From: a virus
Length of the DNA stretch: 20,046 bases
IMG/VR virus record: IMGVR_UViG_3300020735_000075
Span: 1-20,046 of that record
Reading direction: 5' to 3' (one strand)
Part shown: positions 7,056 to 15,153 of the stretch, piece by piece
Layout: every line of letters starts with the position of its first letter
Numbering within the stretch: the stretch's first letter is position 1
Notes under the pieces: generated by a model
What the model saw: only the letters and a program-made list of their open reading frames with translations
Told to the model about the DNA's origin: nothing
Databases searched by the model: none
Made by a program: the position numbers and the translations under genes

Positions 7056-8062
7056 TGGCTAACACATATTATCCTCGTATCATTCGTAAACTCGTTGTAG
7101 GTTTTGGTAACCTATTTGACGATATTACTTTGGTGCGTTACAATCCAGACCAAACAGAAGCGGAACGATTTATTGTTCCTATTGCTTATGCAACTAAAGA
7201 AAAGTATGTTCAACGTTTAGAAGGTGATCCTAACTTAGATAAAAAAGTTCAGATGACTTTACCTCGTATGTCATTTGAAATGTCTGGTTTATCATACGAT
7301 GCTTCTCGTAAACAAAATACCAATATTAAAAACTTTAGTAATGCTTCTGGTACCGTAAAATCTCAATACAATCCTGTTCCTTATAATTTTGATTTTTCTC
7401 TTTATGTCTATGTGCGTAATGTGGAAGATGGTACACAAATTATTGAACATATTCTTCCATACTTTACACCAGACTATACTATTAAATTAAACTTAATACC
7501 TGAGATGGGTATTATCAAAGAAGTGCCTGTGGTATTAAATAGCACAAGTTATGATGTAGAATATGAAGGCGTTAGAGATTCAGACCCACGATTAATTATT
7601 TGGACATTAAACTTTACGGTCAAAGGATTTATCTTTGGTGCTTCAAGTGGTCCTGTTGGATTAATTAAAACATCCATTACTAATATTCTTAATGATATTA
7701 CTGTTAATGATAATGTTGTTTTAAATACAGCAAACACCGGTGTTGGACAATATCAAGTAGGTGAATTTGTATATCAAGGCTATTCAATGAATACCGCAGT
7801 TGCTACAGGTAAAGTAGTTGCTTTCATTAATAATAAATTAACTTTAACAAATATTAATGGTAATTTTGTATCATCTCAACCTATTATTGGCCAAACAACA
7901 AATGCCAATTATGCTTTTACTTCTTTCCAAATAGCTCCATTAAATTACTCACAAATTGTTATCACGCCTAATCCAACTAGCGCTAACGCTAATAGTAATT
8001 ATACATACACAGTCAATGTAGCTGAAACACCGCTGATATCAAACACTTATCCAAAAGTTTAA
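7055..8062 (+). CDS. 15: Tail sheath stabiliser / tail terminator gp15
   Basis: This 335-residue protein matches gp15 of T4-like phages. The N-terminal half has YYPRIIRKLVVGFGNLFDDI, the conserved PIAYATKEKY segment (compare T4 VPITYASKEHF), VKSQYNPVPYNFDFSLYVY and IEHILPYFTPDYT. The core ends near residue 215 with LIKTSITNI. In T4, gp15 hexamers cap the tail tube and sheath and bind the neck. The C-terminal 120 residues exceed T4 gp15. They contain a small beta domain (about 223-298, GEFVYQG...NGNF...IIGQTTNANY) resembling part of gp14, then a Ser/Asn/Pro/Thr-rich tail. Translation probably depends on coupling to the overlapping endonuclease stop, because only a weak AGAAG lies upstream. Confidence 0.92.
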   Translation: MANTYYPRIIRKLVVGFGNLFDDITLVRYNPDQTEAERFIVPIAYATKEKYVQRLEGDPNLDKKVQMTLPRMSFEMSGLSYDASRKQNTNIKNFSNASGTVKSQYNPVPYNFDFSLYVYVRNVEDGTQIIEHILPYFTPDYTIKLNLIPEMGIIKEVPVVLNSTSYDVEYEGVRDSDPRLIIWTLNFTVKGFIFGASSGPVGLIKTSITNILNDITVNDNVVLNTANTGVGQYQVGEFVYQGYSMNTAVATGKVVAFINNKLTLTNINGNFVSSQPIIGQTTNANYAFTSFQIAPLNYSQIVITPNPTSANANSNYTYTVNVAETPLISNTYPKV

Positions 8063-8065
8063 ATT

Positions 8066-8767
8066 ATGTTAATTGGCCAAGGCATTAAGATTGGTAGTGG
8101 AATAAACATCACTCCAGATGTAACTTCTGGTATTGTTACTAATGGATTAATTTTAAATCTTGATGCTGGAAATACATCAAGTTATCCCGGTTCTGGCACA
8201 TCATGGACAGATTTAAGTGGCGCAGGAAATAATTTTTCATTTTCATCTGGTGATTCAACATTTACAAGTGCAGGTAATCAAAGTTATTTTTATTTTGGAA
8301 ACATTGCAACAGGCGGTAATATATTACCAGCAACAGCATACACTAAAGTAGCAATATTTAAAGTTGCTGGTTCATATGCCAATATTATCTCTGGCGGAAA
8401 TACAGGAAATGACCATGCGTTTTGGGGTGCCGGCACACAAACGTTACAATCAGGTCACAATGGTGCTTGGAGTACCATACAAGCGGCAGTTACTACTCCA
8501 CTCAATCAATGGGTATTTGGTGCAGTAAGTTTCAATACATCAACCGGATGGAAATTGTATATTGGAACTCAAACACCAGTTACCAATTCTAGCACAAGCA
8601 CATTTAGTCCTACTCCAGCAGGCGTAGAAATTGGTGGTTTCCAAGGCAACGCCAATAACATGAACGGTAGTGTGGGTGTTGCTTTGATATATAATAGAGT
8701 ATTAAGCGATACTGAAATATATCAGATACGCACATACTATTCATCTAGATTTACCAACTTATATTAA
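8066..8767 (+). CDS. LamG/concanavalin A-like lectin domain protein
   Basis: This is a 233-residue protein. From about residue 25 it follows the LamG-like (Laminin_G_3/concanavalin superfamily) pattern: GLILNLDAGNTSSYPGSG, SWTDLSGAGNNF, a WVFGAVSFN strand with GWKLYIG, and the closing helix-turn ALIYNRVLSDTEIYQIRTYY. Such domains bind carbohydrate and occur on phage fibres and on head or neck decorations. The first 24 residues (GQGIKIGSGINITPD) look like a short beta anchor. No signal peptide or membrane segment is seen. The gene lies three bases after gene 15 and one base before gene 16, so it is built into the morphogenesis operon. Virion-surface sugar binding is inferred. No strong ribosome site precedes it. 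Confidence 0.82.
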   Translation: MLIGQGIKIGSGINITPDVTSGIVTNGLILNLDAGNTSSYPGSGTSWTDLSGAGNNFSFSSGDSTFTSAGNQSYFYFGNIATGGNILPATAYTKVAIFKVAGSYANIISGGNTGNDHAFWGAGTQTLQSGHNGAWSTIQAAVTTPLNQWVFGAVSFNTSTGWKLYIGTQTPVTNSSTSTFSPTPAGVEIGGFQGNANNMNGSVGVALIYNRVLSDTEIYQIRTYYSSRFTNLY

Positions 8768-8768
8768 T

Positions 8769-9185
8769 ATGAATGAATTGAATAAAAATTTATCCGAATT
8801 ACTTGATGTGACACCGATACCAGAAGAAAAGAAAGAAAGACTTCCTACGGTATCTGCCAGTTATAATAAACCTGATATTGAATCAGACTTAACGGACGCA
8901 TATCAACAATCTAAAGAGAACCTTCAAGGTATTATTGACCAAGGCCACGAAGCCATGGAGGAGATTCTCAACATCGCCAAAGCAGGACAACACCCAAGAG
9001 CATTTGAAGTCTACGGAACACTACTTAAAAATATGGTGGATGCAAACAAGGAACTTCTAAACATCCAAAAACAAATGCGTGAGATGGACAAAAAGAAAGA
9101 AGTCAATAACACCACAATTGACAAAGCAATTTTTGTTGGTTCTACTGCTGACCTAGGTAAGTTACTCAAAGATAATGGCAAATAA
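8769..9185 (+). CDS. 16: Terminase small subunit gp16
   Basis: This 138-residue, largely helical, charged protein lies directly before the large terminase gene and overlaps it by 11 bases, the T4 order. The text reads as gp16-like: an N-terminal segment NLSELLDVTPIP, then DLTDAYQQSKENLQGIIDQGHEAMEEIL and a central HPRAFEVYGTLLKNMVDANKELL helix typical of the coiled-coil oligomerisation core. In T4, gp16 forms ring oligomers that recognise the DNA substrate and regulate gp17 ATPase and nuclease activity. T4 gp16 is slightly longer (about 164). The C-terminal ten residues are encoded in the overlap region. No clear Shine-Dalgarno sequence precedes the ATG. Confidence 0.85.
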   Translation: MNELNKNLSELLDVTPIPEEKKERLPTVSASYNKPDIESDLTDAYQQSKENLQGIIDQGHEAMEEILNIAKAGQHPRAFEVYGTLLKNMVDANKELLNIQKQMREMDKKKEVNNTTIDKAIFVGSTADLGKLLKDNGK

Positions 9186-10830
9186 ACAAACCTATCGTGA
9201 TAATTTATTACTCAAAAGAGTAGGAGTAAAACAAAGTTATACTCAAGAGCAGTTTGATGAGTATGTCAAATGTGCTCAGGATCCTATTTACTTTACCAAA
9301 TACATTAAAATTATTACACTAGATGAAGGTCTAGTTCCATTTGAAATGTATGACTTTCAGAAGGACATGATAAGTAAATTCCATGAAAATCGTTTTGTTA
9401 TTGTTAAATGTCCTCGTCAGGTCGGTAAAACTACTACTGCGGTTGCATATCTTCTTTGGACTATTCTTTTTAAAGATTCACAAACGATTGCGGTTCTTGC
9501 AAACCGTTCTAAAACTGCCATTGGTATTCTTGGTAAATTACAATTGGCCTATGAGAACCTTCCACAATGGATCCAGCAAGGCGTGGTTGAGTGGAACAAA
9601 TCTCGTATAGAACTAGAGAACGGATCAGTTATTATTGCGGACTCGACTTCCTCCGCAGCGTCCCGTTCAGGATCTTTTAACATTGTATTCTTAGACGAAT
9701 TTGCTTTCGTACCATCTAATATTGCCTCAGAGTTTATTACCTCAGTTTATCCTGTGATTACTGCTGGTACTAAAACCAAGATTCTGATGGTGTCTACCCC
9801 AAACGGTATGAATCTGTTCTACAAATATTGGAATGATGCGGTCAACAAGCGAAACAACTATGTTCCGTTTGAAATTCATTGGTCACAAGTTCCTGGTCGT
9901 GATGAAGATTGGAAAGAAGAAACGATTAAGAACACTTCTGAACATCAATTCAGACAAGAGTTTGAAACGGAATTCTTAGGTTCTACCAATACCCTTATTT
10001 CTGGAACAAAACTTCAACAGATGGCATATCAGCAACCTATCGCTGAGCATGAGATGTTGAAGATTTATAAACAACCAATCAAAGGTGATAAACCTCACCT
10101 GTATGGTATGTTCGTGGATGTGTCAGAAGGCAAAGGATTAGATTCTTCTACATTCTCGGTGATTGATTTAACTACAATGCCATATGAACAGGTGGCAACT
10201 TATAAGAGTTCTTCAGTTTCACCGCTATTGTTTCCAACTTATATTCACGATGCAGCTAGATTGTATAATGATGCGTATGTTTTAGTAGAAGTCAACAATA
10301 CTCCACAGGTTGCCGATATTCTACACCAAGACCTTGAATACGAAAATTTATGGAAAATATTCACAGGTAATAAAAAACCACAACAACTTTCAGCTGGTTT
10401 TGCTAGAGGTGTTCAAATGGGTCTTAAAATGTCTACTCAGGTTAAGAGAATTGGTTGTTCTAATCTGAAAACATTAATTGAAGGTAATAAGTTAGTCATT
10501 AATGATTTTGATACTATTTCAGAATTGACTACTTTTGTGGCAAATAAGAGTTCTTTTGCCGCTGAAGAAGATGCCAATGACGATATGGTGATGGGTTTGG
10601 TCATGTTCTCTTGGGCAACCACTCAGAAATACTTTAGAGAAATTGTGGCTCATGATGTCCGTAAGCAACTTCAACTGGAAACAATGAATCAATATGATGA
10701 AGAAACCTTACCGGCACCCATTATTGAAGATGGATTAGAGCATAGTTTTATGGTGGAAGGTGGAGATGTGTGGGAAAAAGCAGATTCCGGTGAAACTTAT
10801 GCAGGTTATATCAGAGAATTACACCGTTAA
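9175..10830 (+). CDS. 17: Terminase large subunit gp17 (packaging ATPase-nuclease)
   Basis: This 551-residue DNA-packaging motor works at the gp20 portal. The N-terminal ATPase has Walker A CPRQVGKTT at 79-87, Walker B VFLDEFAF at 171-178 (Asp174, Glu175 catalytic) and a coupling motif STPNG at 207-211. The C-terminal RNase H-like nuclease has VDVSEG with Asp315, VEVNN with Glu372, and NDDMVM with Asp469/Asp470. These match the T4 nuclease triad of two Asp and one Glu. The length is slightly below T4 gp17 (610). It overlaps gene 16 by 11 bases, so translation is coupled. All catalytic residues are present and the frame is intact. A leader with late-promoter-like motifs follows before gene 18. 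Confidence 0.98.
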   Translation: MANKQTYRDNLLLKRVGVKQSYTQEQFDEYVKCAQDPIYFTKYIKIITLDEGLVPFEMYDFQKDMISKFHENRFVIVKCPRQVGKTTTAVAYLLWTILFKDSQTIAVLANRSKTAIGILGKLQLAYENLPQWIQQGVVEWNKSRIELENGSVIIADSTSSAASRSGSFNIVFLDEFAFVPSNIASEFITSVYPVITAGTKTKILMVSTPNGMNLFYKYWNDAVNKRNNYVPFEIHWSQVPGRDEDWKEETIKNTSEHQFRQEFETEFLGSTNTLISGTKLQQMAYQQPIAEHEMLKIYKQPIKGDKPHLYGMFVDVSEGKGLDSSTFSVIDLTTMPYEQVATYKSSSVSPLLFPTYIHDAARLYNDAYVLVEVNNTPQVADILHQDLEYENLWKIFTGNKKPQQLSAGFARGVQMGLKMSTQVKRIGCSNLKTLIEGNKLVINDFDTISELTTFVANKSSFAAEEDANDDMVMGLVMFSWATTQKYFREIVAHDVRKQLQLETMNQYDEETLPAPIIEDGLEHSFMVEGGDVWEKADSGETYAGYIRELHR

Positions 10831-10848
10831 TCTCTAAATATGGCCTTT

Positions 10849-10856
10849 CATAAATA
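10849..10856 (+). promoter_or_regulatory. Late promoter-like motif CATAAATA before gene 18
   Basis: CATAAATA differs from TATAAATA at one position and lies 52 bases before the gene 18 ATG. A second weaker match, TCTAAATA, lies at 10833-10840. The 14 bases TAAATATCCGTATG at 10851-10864 recur exactly at 19390-19403. Confidence 0.6.
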
Positions 10857-10908
10857 TCCGTATGGTATCATAACTGCCAAAATAATCATAATATCAAGGA
10901 GATAAAAA

Positions 10909-12621
10909 ATGGCGTTTCAAATCTCTCCAGGCGTAAACGTTTCCGAAGTCGACTTAACAACAGTCGTTCCTTCGGTACTAACTACTGCCGGTGCCTTTGC
11001 TGGAAATTTTCAATGGGGTCCAGTAAATAAACGAATTTTAGTTGATTCCGAAATTACCTTAGCAAAAATATTTGGTAATCCAGATTCTAACACTTATGTT
11101 TCATTTTTTACCGCAGCTTCTTTCTTAGCTTATGGTAACAATCTTCAAGTTGTTCGTTCAGCCAACAATGCTTCATACAATGCTGACGCAAACACAACAG
11201 GCAACAACATTCAAGTTGCTAATGAAGATGTATTTCAAGCTACTTACTTAACAAGTAATAATAATAACGCCTATGGTGCTTTCATGGCTCGTTATCCAGG
11301 TGCTTTAGGTAACTCACTAACCATTTCTTTGGTTGATACCGCTTCTTATTCCGCTTCTTGGAATATTGGTGGCGTAACAATCTCTGGATATGTAAATGGC
11401 GCTCCTGGTACTTCTACACAAGCTGCAGCTGCCGGCGCAGCAAACGATGAAGTTCATATTGTTGTGATGGATACTGGTGGTCTATTTACTGGTGCTAAAA
11501 ATACCGTATTAGAAGTATTTCCGTATTTGTCTAAAGGTTTAAATGCAACCGATTCTTTGGGCAACTCAAACTACTATAAGAATTATATTTTCAATAATTC
11601 TAAGTATATCTACGCAGTTGATCCAGTGAGTTATGCAACAACTTCTTCTACATGGGGCCAACCACTTGCCAATACAAGTTATGCCACAGTTTCTACTGCA
11701 CAGACATTTGCTTTAGGTTCTGGTTCAGATGCAGCAACTGTTGACGGTGACCGTATTACTTCTTATGGCCAGTTTACTAATGCCGATGCTGTTAATATTT
11801 CATTGGTAATGACTGGTGGCCATAGCACAACAGTTCAACAATATGTAATTGATAATATTGCTAACTCTCGTAAAGATTGTGTAGCGTTTGTATCACCTCC
11901 ATCTTCTGCTGTTGTTAACCAGTCTGGTAGTGAAGTTACCAACATTCAAAGTTGGAACACTTCATTGGCTCGTTCTACTTCTTACGCAGTTGCTGATTGT
12001 GGTTGGAAGTATATGTTCGACAAGTATAACAACACCTATCGTTGGGTACCATTGAACGGTGATACTGCTGGTCTTTGTGTATACACCGATTCAGTTCGTG
12101 ATCCATGGTTCTCACCTGCTGGTTACAACCGTGGTAATCTGAAGAATGTTGTTAAATTGGCATGGAATCCAAATCAGACTCAACGTGATTCGTTGTATTC
12201 TATTGGTATCAATCCAGTTGTAACATTCCCATCTAACGGAACAATCCTTTATGGTGATAAGACACTACAAGCTAAACCATCAGCATTTGACCGTATCAAC
12301 GTTCGTAGATTGTTTATTGTATTAGAGAAAACAATTGCTCAAGCTGCTAAGTATTCATTGTTTGAATTTAACGATTCATTCACACAAGCACAGTTTGTTG
12401 CTCTTGTAACTCCATTCCTTCGTGATGTTCAAGGTCGCCGTGGTATCTATGACTTTAAAGTAGTTTGTGATTCTACAAACAACACTCCACAAGTTGTTGA
12501 TTCTAATCAGTTTGTTGGTGATATCTATGTCAAACCTGCTCGTTCAATTAACTTTATCCAGTTGAACTTTGTTGCTGTAAGAACAGGTGTTGACTTTACT
12601 GAAGTCGTTGGCCAGTTCTAA
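10909..12621 (+). CDS. 18: Tail sheath protein gp18
   Basis: This 570-residue contractile tail sheath subunit is recognised from the N-terminal handshake segment (FQISPGVNVSEVDLTT), then VVPSVLTTAGAFAGNFQWGPV, and a conserved C-terminal domain with FDRINVRRLFIVLEKTI, FEFNDSFTQAQF, FLRDVQGRRGIYDFKVVCD and GDIYVKPARSINFIQLNFV. It is a little shorter than T4 gp18 (659), probably in the variable surface domain. Sheath subunits polymerise around the gp19 tube and contract to drive the tube through the envelope. Translation signals are strong: AAGGAG at 10896-10901 lies seven bases before the ATG. The gene forms a tail pair with gene 19, 28 bases downstream. Confidence 0.97.
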   Translation: MAFQISPGVNVSEVDLTTVVPSVLTTAGAFAGNFQWGPVNKRILVDSEITLAKIFGNPDSNTYVSFFTAASFLAYGNNLQVVRSANNASYNADANTTGNNIQVANEDVFQATYLTSNNNNAYGAFMARYPGALGNSLTISLVDTASYSASWNIGGVTISGYVNGAPGTSTQAAAAGAANDEVHIVVMDTGGLFTGAKNTVLEVFPYLSKGLNATDSLGNSNYYKNYIFNNSKYIYAVDPVSYATTSSTWGQPLANTSYATVSTAQTFALGSGSDAATVDGDRITSYGQFTNADAVNISLVMTGGHSTTVQQYVIDNIANSRKDCVAFVSPPSSAVVNQSGSEVTNIQSWNTSLARSTSYAVADCGWKYMFDKYNNTYRWVPLNGDTAGLCVYTDSVRDPWFSPAGYNRGNLKNVVKLAWNPNQTQRDSLYSIGINPVVTFPSNGTILYGDKTLQAKPSAFDRINVRRLFIVLEKTIAQAAKYSLFEFNDSFTQAQFVALVTPFLRDVQGRRGIYDFKVVCDSTNNTPQVVDSNQFVGDIYVKPARSINFIQLNFVAVRTGVDFTEVVGQF

Positions 12622-12627
12622 TAAATA
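12620..12627 (+). promoter_or_regulatory. Late promoter-like motif AATAAATA before gene 19
   Basis: AATAAATA overlaps the gene 18 stop codon and lies 22 bases before the gene 19 ATG, with AGGAG between. It differs from TATAAATA at one base. The position matches other late motifs here, but in an AT-rich gap chance is possible. Confidence 0.45.
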
Positions 12628-12649
12628 AACAAGGATATAGGAGAAAACA

Positions 12650-13198
12650 ATGACATTCAATGTAGCAGAATTTAGAGCAAATATGATTGGTGACGGTGCT
12701 CGTCCCAATCTATTTCAAGTGACTCTAACATTACCACAGTTTGCTAATAATGCAACCGCTGCAGGTCAAAAATTGCAATTTATGGCAAAAGCATCACAGT
12801 TACCAGGTTCAACCGTTGGTCAAGTTCCAGTTTACTACTTTGGTCGTGAAATGAAATTTGCCGGTAATCGTACCTTTGCTGACTGGACATTACAGATTAT
12901 TAACGATGAAGATTTCTTGATTCGCAATTCTATGGAATCTTGGATGAGTGCTCTTAATAGTCACGCAGGCAATGTTCGCAGTGCTTCGGCAACAAGTCCA
13001 ACAAGTTATACAGTTGATGCAACAGTTACTCAATATGGTAAAACTGGCTCAGCAATTAACACATATAAGTTTGTTGGTATGTTCCCGTTAGATGTAGCGC
13101 CAATTGATTTAGATTGGAGTTCAAATGATACTATTGAAGAATACTCAGTAACATTTGCATACCAATACTGGACAAATACTGCATCAACAGACGCTTAA
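12650..13198 (+). CDS. 19: Tail tube protein gp19
   Basis: This 182-residue protein follows the sheath gene and reads as the T4-type tail tube subunit. It starts FNVAEFRANMIGDGARPNLFQVTLTLP and has KLQFMAKASQLPGSTVGQVPVYYFGREMKFAGNRTFADWTLQI. It then has EDFLIRNSMESWM and a C-terminal strand region ending YSVTFAYQYW. The SQLPGSTVGQVPV and GREMKFAGNR strands are family hallmarks. Hexamer rings stack into the tube that conducts DNA. T4 gp19 is 163 residues. AGGAG at 12639-12643 lies six bases before the ATG. A hairpin terminator follows immediately, closing the 18-19 tail unit. Confidence 0.94.
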   Translation: MTFNVAEFRANMIGDGARPNLFQVTLTLPQFANNATAAGQKLQFMAKASQLPGSTVGQVPVYYFGREMKFAGNRTFADWTLQIINDEDFLIRNSMESWMSALNSHAGNVRSASATSPTSYTVDATVTQYGKTGSAINTYKFVGMFPLDVAPIDLDWSSNDTIEEYSVTFAYQYWTNTASTDA

Positions 13199-13209
13199 TT
13201 ATTTTATTA

Positions 13210-13242
13210 GAGAGGACTTTGGTCCTCTCATTATGTTTTTTT
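13210..13242 (+). terminator. Rho-independent terminator after gene 19
   Basis: A perfect 8-bp stem, GAGAGGAC (13210-13217) with GTCCTCTC (13222-13229), has a TTTG loop. Seven T residues follow at 13236-13242. The six-base gap between stem and T-tract may make it leaky, which fits the lack of a clear late motif before gene 20. Confidence 0.8.
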
Positions 13243-13261
13243 GAATTGGATATAACACAAT

Positions 13262-14866
13262 ATGGCAGCTAATAAATTCTCTCTTTTTGGTTTTACAATT
13301 GCACGGAAGCAGGCCAATGATGACCAAGCTGTGCAACAATCTTTTTCGCCTCCATCAAATGACGATGGCGCTTTAACGATTACCTCAGCAGCATATTATG
13401 GAACATATGTTGACTTAGACGGTACTGCCAAAAATGAAGTAGAACTTATCTCTCGTTACCGTGAAATGGCTATGCAGCCAGAAATTGAATCAGCGATTGA
13501 CGATATCGTTGGTGAAGCTATTTGCCAAGATGACGATGGCAAAATTATTCAAATTGTTCTGGATGATTTAAAGCAACCAGAAAAAATCAAAAAAGCCATT
13601 AAAGACGAATTCTCTACGATTCTTCGTATGCTGAATTACAACAACATGGCACAAGATATTTTCCGTAGATACTATGTTGATGGTAAGATGTATTACCACA
13701 TCATTATTGACCGTGAAAATCCTACTCAAGGCATTAAAGAACTTCGTTATATTGATCCACGCAAACTTCGTAAAGTGCGTGAAATGAAAAAGAAAAAAGA
13801 TGAACGCACTGGTGTGGAGGTAATGAACGTTGTTAACGAATATTATATTTTCAATGATAAGGTTACTACTGGTTCTTCATCTAATTTTGGACCAGTTGGT
13901 GTTCGTATTACCACAGATTCTATTATTTCCGTTGTGTCTGGTCTTATGGATTCTCGTAGAGCTGTCGTATTGTCTTATCTTCATAAGGCTATAAAACCAC
14001 TCAACCAGTTAAGGATGATTGAAGATGCTACTGTCATCTATCGTATTAGCCGTGCCCCTGAGCGCCGTATTTTTTACATTGATGTGGGTAATTTACCTAA
14101 ATTAAAGGCAGAACAATACCTCCGTGATATTATGGTAAAATACAAGAACAAACTTGTATATGATGCTAACACAGGTGAAGTTCGTGATGACCGTAAATTC
14201 TTGTCTATGATGGAAGATTTTTGGTTGCCACGCCGTGAAGGTGGAAAAGGTACCGAGATTTCTACATTACCTGGTGGTCAAAACCTTGGAGAGTTAGAAG
14301 ATGTTAAGTATTTTGAAAAGAAACTATACAAAGCATTGAATGTTCCTGTTTCTCGTTTAAATCCAGAATCAGCAGGTTTTACTCTTGGTCGCACCAATGA
14401 GATTACCCGTGATGAATTAAAGTTTGCTAAATTTGTTGACCGTTTGCGTAACAAATTTGCTGACTTGTTTGACCAAGCATTAAGAGTTCAGTGCGTTCTT
14501 AAAGGTATTTGTACCAATGAAGAATGGAACGAATTCAAAGAACATATCTATTATGACTTTATTAAAGATAATAACTTTACTGAATTAAAAGATGCGGAAT
14601 TAATGAAGGAACGCCTTGGATTGTTAAGTCAGGTTGATCCTTATACAGGTCGTTATTTTTCTCAAGCTTGGATTCAGCGTCAAGTTTTACGCTTGACCGA
14701 TGACCAAATCAAAGAAATGCAATCTGAAATTGATGAAGAAAAAGAAATGGGTCTTGGTTTACCAGTTGGTGTAGGTAATGAAGTGGCACAACAGATGATG
14801 ATGTCTAATGTACCAAAACAACCTGAAGGTCCAGCTGGTGATGAAGAAGATGAAGCAGATGAATAG
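13262..14866 (+). CDS. 20: Portal vertex protein gp20
   Basis: This 534-residue protein is close in length to T4 gp20 (524). Recognisable segments include VELISRYREMAMQPEIESAIDDIVGEAI (about 60-87), YYVDGKMYYHIIID, LRYIDPRKLRKVREM, a crown/stem stretch with YRISRAPERRIFYIDVGNLPK, FWLPRREGGKGTEISTLPGGQNLG, and VPVSRLNPE with FTLGRTNEITRDELKFAKFV. The C-terminus is acidic. A dodecameric gp20 ring initiates prohead assembly, receives the gp16/gp17 motor and later binds gp13/gp14. No strong Shine-Dalgarno sequence is seen (only GGAT at 13248-13251). There is also no exact late motif in the 63-base gap, so expression may come by read-through of the upstream terminator. Confidence 0.97.
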   Translation: MAANKFSLFGFTIARKQANDDQAVQQSFSPPSNDDGALTITSAAYYGTYVDLDGTAKNEVELISRYREMAMQPEIESAIDDIVGEAICQDDDGKIIQIVLDDLKQPEKIKKAIKDEFSTILRMLNYNNMAQDIFRRYYVDGKMYYHIIIDRENPTQGIKELRYIDPRKLRKVREMKKKKDERTGVEVMNVVNEYYIFNDKVTTGSSSNFGPVGVRITTDSIISVVSGLMDSRRAVVLSYLHKAIKPLNQLRMIEDATVIYRISRAPERRIFYIDVGNLPKLKAEQYLRDIMVKYKNKLVYDANTGEVRDDRKFLSMMEDFWLPRREGGKGTEISTLPGGQNLGELEDVKYFEKKLYKALNVPVSRLNPESAGFTLGRTNEITRDELKFAKFVDRLRNKFADLFDQALRVQCVLKGICTNEEWNEFKEHIYYDFIKDNNFTELKDAELMKERLGLLSQVDPYTGRYFSQAWIQRQVLRLTDDQIKEMQSEIDEEKEMGLGLPVGVGNEVAQQMMMSNVPKQPEGPAGDEEDEADE

Positions 14867-14872
14867 ATTTAT

Positions 14873-14880
14873 TATAAATA
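14873..14880 (+). promoter_or_regulatory. Late promoter motif TATAAATA before gene 67-like
   Basis: An exact TATAAATA seven bases after the gene 20 stop is followed by AGGAG (14893-14897) and the start of the small acidic head gene. This is a good candidate start point for late transcription of 67-like through 21. Confidence 0.72.
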
Positions 14881-14903
14881 TTTGAATACTTTAGGAGAAA
14901 ATG

Positions 14904-15116
14904 ATGCCGGATTACTCAACTCGCAATATTATTGATTACGCCATGGATGATAATGGTGTAGAATTTCGTAACGCTTTGTATGACAATATTCATGCAAAAG
15001 TATCAGCTCATTTTGAGTTGGCCAAACAAAACATGGCTCAAAATATGTTGGATGATGAAGAAACACAAGAAGAACAAGAAGAACAACAAGCTTCGGAAGA
15101 TTCTGGCCAAGAATAA
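14904..15116 (+). CDS. 67: Small acidic prohead core protein, gp67-like
   Basis: This is a 70-residue protein. Its first half (STRNIIDYAMDDNGVEFRNAL, then AHFELAKQNMAQNML) is helical, and its last third is almost all Glu, Gln and Asp. The place directly after gene 20 and the small size with an acidic tail fit T4 gp67, a prohead core protein that is cleaved by gp21. An in-frame ATG at 14901 is possible. The second ATG is preferred because AGGAG (14893-14897) is six bases before it, the spacing used by most strong sites here, and only three bases before the first. LDDE near the acidic tail resembles a gp21 cleavage site. Homology to gp67 rests on context and composition more than on sequence identity. 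Confidence 0.65.
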   Translation: MPDYSTRNIIDYAMDDNGVEFRNALYDNIHAKVSAHFELAKQNMAQNMLDDEETQEEQEEQQASEDSGQE

Positions 15117-15120
15117 CTTA

Positions 15121-15128
15121 CATAAATA
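15121..15128 (+). promoter_or_regulatory. Late promoter-like motif CATAAATA
   Basis: CATAAATA four bases after the gp67-like stop lies 25 bases before the ATG of the 182-residue head-region gene. It differs from the T4 late octamer at one position and repeats the form seen before gene 18. Confidence 0.55.
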
Positions 15129-15153
15129 TGTAACTATAAACACAGGATAAAAG

